The notes under the pieces are model-generated. The model had not been told where the DNA came from. It did no database searches and was given only the letters and a program-made list of their open reading frames with translations. Positions 1 through 5,317 of a DNA stretch of 5,317 nt are shown here, one piece after another. How positions within the stretch are numbered: the stretch's first letter is position 1; every line of letters starts with the position of its first letter. The DNA lies in the NCBI GenBank assembly GCA_003476705.1, contig DMVM01000130.1, positions 1-5,317 of the forward strand, in the 5' to 3' direction. The position numbers were made by a program, and so were the translations under genes. This stretch comes from Coprothermobacter sp. (GTDB lineage Bacteria > Coprothermobacterota > Coprothermobacteria > Coprothermobacterales > Coprothermobacteraceae).

Positions 1-1502
1 CACCAAACATTATGACTGAAGCAGGAACCACATTTACGTTGGAGAAAGCCGAGAACAAGATCACCGAGTTTCTCCAAAAAGCCCCTCAGTTTGTACGAAG
101 CTACGAACAGTGTGTAGGTTACCCACCGAACCAAGTTTTCATTGGAAACATGGATCCTGAAGAGCTCGAGAACATTCCTCAACCGTGGTACGAGCATTTG
201 ACAGAGGCGAAAAGATTTGGCATGTTCGGAGAAATCATGCCGGAAGATGAGTTCTATGGGCTCATGCAAATAGCTGACGTTTTTGACTTGGTTTTGTTGG
301 AGGAGTCCTTTGCACAGCAGATTAAAGAAAAGCTCTCTAAACATGCCTTGCTGAATGAAAAAGACCTTAGTAAGCTCAAAGGAAAGCCCTTAGCTGAAAT
401 TGAGAAACACATAGAAGACGAAGGGATTCCGTTAAAGCTGGATGGAAAAGTGGTGGGGTGTGTCAGAAAGGCTCACGACATGGATGAAACACTGGCAGCT
501 CATGTCATGCTTGAGAACTTGGCGACTAAGGCATCTGCGATTCTGGCTCTAAAGCATCTGCTAAGGAATACGAGCATGGATCCGGGTGCTATCGAATACA
601 TCATTGAGTGCTCCGAAGAAGCTTGTGGTGATATGAACCAGAGAGGTGGAGGCAATTTTGCCAAAGCCATCGGTGAAATTGTGGGCACTGTGAATGCTGC
701 AGGTTCCGATGTACGGGGTTTTTGTGCAGGTCCAGCTCATGCCATCCTTCATGCAGCATCCATGGTGGCCTCAGGTGTATTTAAAAACGTGGCAGTAGTT
801 GCAGGAGGCGCCACAGCGAAACTTGGTATGAACGCCAAGGAACACGTAAAGAAAGGTGTTCCGCTGCTGGAGGATGTTTTGGGTGGGTTTGCTGTGCTCA
901 TCTCAGAGAATGATGGTATAAGTCCTGAGATACGTCTGGACAGCATTGGCGTCCATACTGTGGGTACCGGTTCGTCGCCACAGCAAGTCATGAGTGCTTT
1001 AACTGTGAAACCTTTGGAGAAGCTGGGCTTGAATTTACAGGATGTGGACAAGTATGCTCCTGAAATGCAGAACCCGGAGGTCACAGAGCCAGCTGGTGCT
1101 GGTGACGTTCCAAAGTCGAACTACAAAATGATTGCAGCACTGGCTGTGAAACGCGGCGAAATTACTAAAGAAAACATGGATGATTTCATAAGAAAGCACG
1201 GCATGCCCGGGTTTGCACCTACTCAGGGCCACATTCCTTCTGGTGTGCCAATCATGGGTTACGCTCGAGAAAAGATACTGGAGGGTAAACTTTCTCGGGT
1301 CATGGTTATTGGGAAGGGGAGCTTGTTCCTTAGTCGCATGACAAACCAGTTCGATGGTGTTTCCTTCCTCATCGAAAGCAACAAGGGTAAAGAGGAAGAG
1401 AAGCCCACTGAAGTAAAAGCCGGTGAGGAGGAACAGCTACGTAAACTACTTGCAGATGTTCTCCGAGACCTGGCTGAGCGCCTCAGGAACGAAGAGGTGT
1501 AA
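1..1502 (+). CDS. grdC: Glycine/sarcosine/betaine reductase component C, subunit beta (GrdC), 5' end missing
   Basis: GrdC is one of two subunits of reductase component C. Together with GrdD it takes the carboxymethyl group bound to selenium on protein A (GrdA), forms an enzyme-bound acetyl thioester, and releases acetyl phosphate for ATP synthesis in the cytoplasm. The protein resembles the thiolase/FabH family. Numbering from the ATG at 12, it has Cys238 in VRGFCAGPAHAI, a glycine-rich AVVAGGATAKLGMN segment (about 261-274), and His407 in TQGHIPSG; Cys238 and His407 are the likely active-site pair by analogy with thiolases. YPPNQVFIGN (37-46) is typical of GrdC. The tail from about 455 is highly charged. 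The true start is probably upstream of the window: the frame stays open to base 1 (reading P-N-I before the ATG), no ribosome binding site precedes the ATG at 12, and family members, as I recall them, carry roughly 15-20 more N-terminal residues. The stop is TAA at 1500-1502, 5 nt before grdD. Confidence 0.94.
   Translation, partial: PNIMTEAGTTFTLEKAENKITEFLQKAPQFVRSYEQCVGYPPNQVFIGNMDPEELENIPQPWYEHLTEAKRFGMFGEIMPEDEFYGLMQIADVFDLVLLEESFAQQIKEKLSKHALLNEKDLSKLKGKPLAEIEKHIEDEGIPLKLDGKVVGCVRKAHDMDETLAAHVMLENLATKASAILALKHLLRNTSMDPGAIEYIIECSEEACGDMNQRGGGNFAKAIGEIVGTVNAAGSDVRGFCAGPAHAILHAASMVASGVFKNVAVVAGGATAKLGMNAKEHVKKGVPLLEDVLGGFAVLISENDGISPEIRLDSIGVHTVGTGSSPQQVMSALTVKPLEKLGLNLQDVDKYAPEMQNPEVTEPAGAGDVPKSNYKMIAALAVKRGEITKENMDDFIRKHGMPGFAPTQGHIPSGVPIMGYAREKILEGKLSRVMVIGKGSLFLSRMTNQFDGVSFLIESNKGKEEEKPTEVKAGEEEQLRKLLADVLRDLAERLRNEEV
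1493..1499 (+). promoter_or_regulatory. Ribosome binding site of grdD
   Basis: AGAGGTG lies inside the last codons of grdC, 8 nt before the ATG at 1508. It is complementary to the 16S rRNA 3' end and has good spacing. It favours the ATG at 1508 over the second in-frame ATG at 1523, and suggests that translation of grdD is coupled to that of grdC. Confidence 0.7.
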
Positions 1503-1507
1503 AAACC

Positions 1508-2647
1508 ATGGACAGAAACTTAATGGCTGACATTTTGGAACAGGTAGCCGATTTCTTGGAAAAAGGCGAATACAGAAAGAAAGTGCGAGTGGGTATTACT
1601 ACACTGGGCAGTGAGCACGGCACTGAGGAAATTATCCGCGGAGCCGAACTTGCTCAAAAACTCTATGACGATGTGGAAGTAGTACTCATCGGGGCAAAGG
1701 GTAACAGTTTTCTGCATTGCTATGAAGCCCAGACGTTGGAAGGGTGCCACTGTCTCATGGAAGAACTCCTGGACAAGCATGAAATTGATGCTTGTGTGAC
1801 CTTGCACTACAATTTCCCACTGGGTGTTTCCACTGTGGGAAGGCTCATAACGCCAGCCAAAGGCAAAGAGATATTGCTGGCGACCACTACGGGCACTGCA
1901 GCTGCGGATCGTGTGGAAGCCATGGTGAAGAACGCTGTTTATGGCAACATTGTGGCAAAAGCCTTGGGGATAAAGGAACCCACTGTTGGCATATTGAATG
2001 TGGATGGCGCAAGGCAGGTAGAAAGAGTACTTAATCAGCTTAAGGAAAGGGGTTACCCCATAAAATTCGCTCAGTCACTCAGGGAAGATGGCGGTGTGGT
2101 TATGCGTGGGAATGATTTGCTGGCTGCTTCCTGTGACGTCATGGTTACAGACACGCTTACGGGCAATCTGCTGGTTAAGATATTGTCTGCGTTTACCACA
2201 GGCGGAGACTACGAATCCATCGGGTTTGGTTATGGCCCTGGCATTGGCGAAGGATATGATCGCATCATCATGATTTTATCCAGAGCTTCAGGTGCACCTG
2301 TGGCCGCCAATGCCATAAAGTTTGCAGCCGATCTGGTAAAAGGCAACCTTAAGGAAATCTCGCGTCAGGAATTTGAAATGCTAAACCGCATAGGTTGGAA
2401 GGATTTACTTAGCAAAAAGGAAAAGGCACCTGCAGCTGACTTGCAAGAAGTAAAAATGCCTGATCCGAAGCCCGTAGCAGAAGAGATATCTGGTATTGAC
2501 GTGTTGGAGCTGGAGGACGTGGTTAAGCTCCTTTGGTCTCATGGGATCTATGCTGAGAGCGGAATGGGTTGCACCGGTCCAGTAATCAGGGTTAGTGAAG
2601 AAGATTTGGAAGAAGCCATGAAGCTTTTGCAGGAGGCAATGCAATAA
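1508..2647 (+). CDS. grdD: Glycine/sarcosine/betaine reductase component C, subunit alpha (GrdD)
   Basis: This 379-residue protein is the second subunit of component C, which releases acetyl phosphate from the acetyl-enzyme. Residues about 25-300 form a PlsX-like (phosphate acyltransferase-like) domain, recognisable by CDVMVTDTLTGNLLVK (209-224), LLATTTGTAAADRVEAMV (123-140) and GFGYGPGIGEGYDR (239-252). A polar linker rich in K, P, A and E (about 302-326) joins this to a short C-terminal module with ESGMGCTGP. Cys355 in that motif corresponds to the cysteine (Cys359) shown in Eubacterium acidaminophilum GrdD to carry the acetyl group in the last step. Other cysteines cluster at 71, 80, 82 and 96; I assign them no role. 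The length is normal for the family. The start at 1508 is supported by AGAGGTG 8 nt upstream. The gene follows grdC by 5 nt and was probably co-transcribed and co-translated with it. The link to GrdD is strong; a plain PlsX is excluded by the C-terminal Cys module and the GrdC neighbour. Confidence 0.96.
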   Translation: MDRNLMADILEQVADFLEKGEYRKKVRVGITTLGSEHGTEEIIRGAELAQKLYDDVEVVLIGAKGNSFLHCYEAQTLEGCHCLMEELLDKHEIDACVTLHYNFPLGVSTVGRLITPAKGKEILLATTTGTAAADRVEAMVKNAVYGNIVAKALGIKEPTVGILNVDGARQVERVLNQLKERGYPIKFAQSLREDGGVVMRGNDLLAASCDVMVTDTLTGNLLVKILSAFTTGGDYESIGFGYGPGIGEGYDRIIMILSRASGAPVAANAIKFAADLVKGNLKEISRQEFEMLNRIGWKDLLSKKEKAPAADLQEVKMPDPKPVAEEISGIDVLELEDVVKLLWSHGIYAESGMGCTGPVIRVSEEDLEEAMKLLQEAMQ

Positions 2648-2680
2648 GAAAACTCTTTTTGAAAAATACATATTTGATAG

Positions 2681-2690
2681 GGAGGAGGTG
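2681..2690 (+). promoter_or_regulatory. Strong but distant ribosome binding site of selD
   Basis: GGAGGAGGTG is a near-perfect anti-16S match, but it ends 12 nt before the ATG at 2703, longer than the usual 5-9 nt. An in-frame GTG at 2688-2690 overlaps the motif and is too close to be served by it. The ATG at 2703 gives an N-terminus that lines up residue for residue with E. coli SelD (offset of one), so I take it as the start. The strength of this site is further evidence that the gene begins here, upstream of the in-frame TGA, and not at the internal GTG at 2832. Confidence 0.65.
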
Positions 2691-2702
2691 CAGTACCGCG
2701 AC

Positions 2703-3743
2703 ATGGAAGAAGGTATCAGATTAACCCAGATGACGAAGGCTTCTGGCTGAGGGGCAAAAATTGGCCCTCAGGCCCTGGCGCAGGTACTGCACCAGTTTGA
2801 AAATGAAGAACAGCGGGAAGAGAATCTTTTAGTGGGTTTGGGAACCAATGAGGATGCTGCAGTCTACCGAATACCTGAAGGCATGGCAGTCATACACACG
2901 TTGGACTTTTTTACGCCGGTGGTGGATGATCCTTATGATTTTGGACAAATAGCTGCTGCTAATGCCCTTAGCGACATTTATGCCATGGGTGGTGAACCCA
3001 TGTTTGCATTGAACGTGGTATGCTGGCCCAGTTGCTACATGGATCTTTTGGAGCGAACACTAAAGGGTGGATGGGACAAAGTAAAGGAAGCCGGAGCCGT
3101 AGTTACAGGCGGGCATTCCATTGATGACGATGAACCCAAGTACGGTCTTAGCGTGATAGGTTACGTGAAGCCCCATGCCATCGTAAGAAACAGCACAGCA
3201 AGAGTGGGGGATGTTTTGGTTCTAACCAAACCATTGGGTACAGGGGTTATCAATACTGCCATTAAGGGTGATCTATGCCCGCCGGAAGTGGCTGCTCGAG
3301 CAGTGCAAGTAATGAAAGCCTTGAACAAAGAAGCCTCTAGGCTTATGGTGGAGCTTCAAGCAAGTGCTTGCACCGACATAACAGGTTTTGGATTCCTTGG
3401 CCATGCCTATGAAATGGCATCAGGCAGCGGAGTCACGCTGGTCATACAAAGGGATGCTGTGCCAATCATTGAGGGCGCTGTGGAGCTGGCACAGATGGGT
3501 CTCATACCTGCTGGCACTTATAGGAACAAAGATTACCTAAGAGGAAAGGTGGCATTATCTTGCAAAGAGGATGCCATGACTGATCTACTCTTCGACCCTC
3601 AAACGTCTGGTGGGTTACTCATTGCCATGGCAGAGGACAAAGCGGCCACTTTTGTTTCAGAGCTCAAAGAGAAATTTCATATTCAGGCCCACATCGTTGG
3701 TCGTGTCATAGCACGAGAAGATGTGGACATCAAAGTGGTTTAG
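2703..3743 (+). CDS. selD: Selenide, water dikinase (selenophosphate synthetase), selenocysteine-containing
   Basis: SelD makes selenophosphate, the selenium donor for Sec-tRNA synthesis, from selenide, ATP and water, releasing AMP and phosphate. Reading through the TGA at 2748-2750 as Sec gives 346 residues, against 347 in E. coli. The N-terminus reads GIRLTQMTKASG-Sec-GAKIGP: Sec16 sits at the place of E. coli catalytic Cys17, Lys19 at Lys20, and the second E. coli cysteine (Cys19) is Ala18. Downstream, Asp51 (LGTNEDAAVY), Asp68 (HTLDFFTP), Asp91 (ANALSDIYAMGG) and Asp225 (CTDITGFGFLGH) match the ATP/Mg-binding aspartates of the family; GGHSIDDDEPKYGL (136-149) and DPQTSGGLL are further signatures. 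If the TGA is taken as a stop, only a 303-residue product from GTG 2832 is seen, lacking the catalytic loop, so that start is an artefact. It lies 55 nt after grdD and 61 nt before selA. Sec-type SelD is known from Haemophilus and several anaerobes. The stop is TAG. Confidence 0.95.
2748..2750 (+). other. In-frame UGA recoded as selenocysteine (Sec16 of SelD)
   Basis: Conserved SelD sequence continues in the same frame on both sides of this TGA: IRLTQMTKASG before and GAKIGP after. The codon falls exactly on the catalytic Cys/Sec position of the family. selA and selB directly downstream show that the cell has the Sec machinery. A sequencing error or ordinary stop is therefore unlikely. What remains inferred is that Sec is really inserted here. 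Confidence 0.93.
2748..2799 (+). promoter_or_regulatory. Candidate bacterial SECIS element in selD
   Basis: The RNA immediately after the Sec UGA can fold in more than one way. In fold A, the UGA itself starts a 6-bp stem (UGAGGG 2748-2753 with CCCUCA 2765-2770), followed by a second hairpin at 2775-2795: CTGG/CCAG, one C-A mismatch, GCAG/CTGC, and a GUA apical loop (2784-2786). That loop begins with G and lies 33 nt after the UGA, within the range described for bacterial SECIS (about 16-37 nt, G in the first two loop bases). In fold B, one long interrupted hairpin pairs 2755-2764 with 2792-2799 and carries inner stems CAG/CTG and CCTG/CAGG with a GCG loop 27 nt after the UGA. The presence of a SECIS is near certain if the codon is Sec; which fold SelB binds cannot be decided by eye. 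Confidence 0.65.
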
Positions 3744-3784
3744 CGCTTACTAAGGCGCGTTAACAGCGCTTGTGAGACCTTTTT
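3742..3784 (+). promoter_or_regulatory. Hairpin-forming selD-selA intergenic segment, possible attenuator or processing site
   Basis: Three GCGC arms (3743-3746, 3755-3758, 3766-3769) can pair in mutually exclusive ways. Arm 1 with arm 2 gives a 6-bp stem (one G-U pair) with loop ACTA. Arm 2 with arm 3 gives a 6-bp stem with loop GTTAACA. Arms 1 and 3 lie in identical self-complementary AGCGCT hexamers. A run of five T (3780-3784) follows 8 nt after the last stem, too far and too short for a convincing intrinsic terminator. The segment could modulate read-through into selA or protect a processed mRNA end; this is inference from base pairing only. Confidence 0.3.
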
Positions 3785-3804
3785 CTGTGTAATAATAAAA
3801 ACGT

Positions 3805-5214
3805 ATGGCGAGAGGAAAAGAGAACACTGATAGCCAAAACCTGTTTCGGTTACTTCCTTCAGTTGATGAGTTTTTGAAACTTCCACAAGTGGTCAAGTTT
3901 GCAGAAACGCGCAGTCACAGCTCTTTGGTTAACGCGGTGCGCGAAGTGCTTGAGAGGTGGCGTCAGGGCATCAGCGAAGGGAAAATGCATTCCGTGAACA
4001 CAGACGCTTTGGTTGATGATCTATGTAAGCTTATGCATGAGCTTGATTTGCGCAGCCTCAGGCGAGTGGTAAACGGCACTGGTATTATCGTTCATACTAA
4101 TCTTGGTAGATCTCTCTTGCCTCCTTCACTAGAACAGCAGCTAAAAGAAATTGCCTTTCACTACAATACGCTGGAGTACGATGTTGAGGAAGGCGAGCGC
4201 GGTTCTCGGTATGTACACGTAGAAGGTTTACTTAGGGAACTACTGGGAGTGGAAGGAGCTCTAGTTGTTAACAACAATGCTGCAGCAGTTTTGCTAGCGC
4301 TCAATACTCTGGCACGGGGTAAAGAGGTTATTGTTTCTCGAGGTGAACTCATTGAAATAGGTGGGTCTTTTCGCATCCCCGATGTCATGACACAAAGCGG
4401 TGCCATTCTCAAAGAAGTGGGCACAACTAACCGCACCCGTGTAGAAGACTACACTGGTGCCATTGGCGAAAACACGGGGCTACTGTTTAAAGCCCATACC
4501 AGCAATTACCGCATCATTGGTTTTACACAGGAAGTGGATGTGGGGACGTTAGCTCGCATTGGTAAAAGTCATAATGTACCTACCATGATGGATTTAGGTA
4601 GTGGTGTTATGGTGGACTTAGCGCTGCAGGGAATAGACCATGAGCCCACCGTCCAAGAAGTAGTCAATGCAGGTGTGGACATCGTCACTTTTAGCGGTGA
4701 CAAGCTACTAGGGGGTCCGCAAGCCGGCATCATCGTGGGCAAAAAAGCTTTTATTGATGCCATGAAAAAGAATCCACTCACTCGTGCGTTAAGGGTGGAT
4801 AAACTGTGTCTCACTATGCTAGAAGGTACGCTACGTATTTACAGAGATGGTAATCCCATGGAAATGATTCCCACCCTGCACATGATGGCCATGCCCATGG
4901 AACAGCTTCAAGAAAGAGCCAACCGCTTAAATGATATGCTAAATACGATTAAGGACGTTAACTGCGCCGTAGTACAGGTAAATTCAGCTTCTGGTGGCGG
5001 TTCGTTACCGGGCCAGCAGCTACCTTCTTTCGGTGTGTCGTTGGAAATTGGTTCCATGAGCGAAGTGGAGCTGGAACGTAGACTGCGCCAGCGGGACATA
5101 CCCATCATATCGCGCATAGTGGAGAACAAGGTTATCTTGGATGTGCGCACACTGCTGGACGAAGATTTTCAGGTCATTTTTGATGCCCTTCAAGACATTG
5201 TTTCCTGCGTATGA
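3805..5214 (+). CDS. selA: L-seryl-tRNA(Sec) selenium transferase (selenocysteine synthase)
   Basis: SelA is a PLP enzyme that converts Ser-tRNA(Sec) to Sec-tRNA(Sec) using selenophosphate made by SelD. The 469-residue length matches the bacterial family (E. coli 463). Visible signatures are the N-terminal [13 protein letters not shown] (13-25), [14 protein letters not shown] (90-103), NNNAAAVLL (156-164), the aspartate in MMDLGSG (261-267), and [12 protein letters not shown] (297-308), where Lys300 should hold PLP (Lys295 in E. coli). [14 protein letters not shown] (395-408) is also typical. In-frame TAA at 3796-3798 limits the start to the ATG at 3805 or later, and conserved sequence begins about 12 residues in. 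No Shine-Dalgarno sequence is visible before this ATG; the upstream bases are AT-rich. The stop TGA overlaps the selB ATG. All expected residues are present and the gene looks intact. Confidence 0.98.
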   Translation: MARGKENTDSQNLFRLLPSVDEFLKLPQVVKFAETRSHSSLVNAVREVLERWRQGISEGKMHSVNTDALVDDLCKLMHELDLRSLRRVVNGTGIIVHTNLGRSLLPPSLEQQLKEIAFHYNTLEYDVEEGERGSRYVHVEGLLRELLGVEGALVVNNNAAAVLLALNTLARGKEVIVSRGELIEIGGSFRIPDVMTQSGAILKEVGTTNRTRVEDYTGAIGENTGLLFKAHTSNYRIIGFTQEVDVGTLARIGKSHNVPTMMDLGSGVMVDLALQGIDHEPTVQEVVNAGVDIVTFSGDKLLGGPQAGIIVGKKAFIDAMKKNPLTRALRVDKLCLTMLEGTLRIYRDGNPMEMIPTLHMMAMPMEQLQERANRLNDMLNTIKDVNCAVVQVNSASGGGSLPGQQLPSFGVSLEIGSMSEVELERRLRQRDIPIISRIVENKVILDVRTLLDEDFQVIFDALQDIVSCV

Positions 5215-5317
5215 AAAATGTAATTATTGGCACGGCTGGCCACATCGACCACGGGAAAACCACACTCATAAAAGCTCTCACAGGTAAAGACACTGACAGG
5301 CTCAAAGAAGAAAAACT
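5211..5317 (+). CDS. selB: Selenocysteine-specific elongation factor SelB, N-terminal fragment (3' end beyond window)
   Basis: SelB is the GTPase that carries Sec-tRNA(Sec) to the ribosome and binds the SECIS hairpin through its C-terminal winged-helix domains. Only 35 codons are in the window. They include the P-loop [19 protein letters not shown] (7-25), with Lys16 and Thr17 in the nucleotide-binding position, and TDRLKEEK (28-35), the typical SelB lead-in to switch I. The ATG shares bases with the selA stop (ATGA), and no clear ribosome binding site is seen, so translational coupling to selA is likely. General translation factors such as EF-Tu share the [12 protein letters not shown] loop, but TDRLKEE and the selA linkage point to SelB. 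The SECIS-binding domains lie outside the window. Confidence 0.96.
   Translation, partial: MKNVIIGTAGHIDHGKTTLIKALTGKDTDRLKEEK

Noticed and set aside
749..1084. Minus-strand open frames opposite grdC, grdD and selA (for example 749-1084, 1520-1807, 2405-2704, 4161-4436)
   Set aside because: They are antisense to well-supported genes, low in complexity or atypical in composition, and show no recognisable domain.
1792..2034. Open frame on the + strand within grdD, in another frame (also 2088-2273)
   Set aside because: It is fully inside the conserved grdD coding region, has no ribosome binding site, and its Cys/His-rich translation is typical of a shifted reading of real coding sequence.
1508..2647. 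PlsX (phosphate acyltransferase of lipid synthesis)
   Set aside because: The core resembles PlsX, but the C-terminal linker plus ESGMGCTGP cysteine module and the adjacent grdC identify GrdD.
2664..2675. Small inverted repeat AAATA-CA-TATTT between grdD and selD
   Set aside because: Only five A/T pairs around a 2-nt spacer, common by chance in AT-rich leaders. It has no T-run or other terminator or operator feature.
2832..3743. SelD as a 303-residue protein starting at GTG 2832
   Set aside because: The residue is Val44 inside the conserved VGLGTNEDAAVY stretch. This start would drop the catalytic loop and has no suitable ribosome binding site; the read-through frame from 2703 explains the full protein.
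3742..3784. Intrinsic terminator ending the grd-selD transcript
   Set aside because: The T-run has only five T and starts 8 nt after the stem, so it does not meet the usual layout. It is kept only as a low-confidence regulatory segment.
3770..3798. Possible promoter for selA (TTGTGA, 17 nt, TAATAA)
   Set aside because: The -10 match is poor, and transcription would begin at or inside the ATG. The region is simply AT-rich, so I do not call a promoter.

Overview
The window is a compact, single-strand cluster from an anaerobic amino-acid-fermenting bacterium that uses selenocysteine (Sec). All genes read left to right. In order they are grdC (5' end cut by the window edge) and grdD, the two subunits of component C of the glycine/sarcosine/betaine reductase complex; selD (selenophosphate synthetase); selA (selenocysteine synthase); and the first 35 codons of selB (the Sec-specific elongation factor). 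Glycine reductase is typical of Stickland-type fermenters, mainly Clostridia and relatives, but also other anaerobic amino-acid degraders. The exact lineage cannot be fixed from this stretch.

Region by region: 1-1502 encodes GrdC, a thiolase/FabH-like protein. 1508-2647 encodes GrdD, a PlsX-like protein with the acetyl-carrying cysteine near its C-terminus. 2703-3743 encodes SelD, which has an in-frame UGA at codon 16, exactly where the catalytic Cys of E. coli SelD lies; SelD here is therefore itself very probably a selenoprotein. Hairpin-forming sequence directly after the UGA (2748-2799) is the candidate bacterial SECIS element. A simple ORF call that treats this UGA as a stop would start SelD at an internal GTG (2832) and lose 43 residues, including the catalytic loop. 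3805-5214 encodes SelA with its PLP-binding lysine. selB starts at 5211, overlapping the selA stop codon (ATGA), and runs off the right edge.

The genes form one functional story. SelD makes selenophosphate from selenide and ATP. SelA uses it to convert Ser-tRNA(Sec) to Sec-tRNA(Sec). SelB delivers that tRNA to UGA codons with a SECIS hairpin. Glycine reductase consumes the product, because its GrdA subunit and its substrate-specific component B are selenoproteins; those genes, and selC (tRNA-Sec), are not in this window. Component C then turns the Se-carboxymethyl intermediate into acetyl phosphate for ATP synthesis. Spacing (5 nt grdC-grdD, 55 nt grdD-selD, 61 nt selD-selA, overlap selA-selB) is compatible with one transcript, with the selD-selA gap the most likely internal control point. 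The system itself is known. The noteworthy points are the Sec-containing SelD with its SECIS candidate, and the coupling of Sec supply to a Sec-dependent energy pathway. There is no non-coding stretch over 300 bases, and I saw no tRNA, rRNA, mobile element or CRISPR array.
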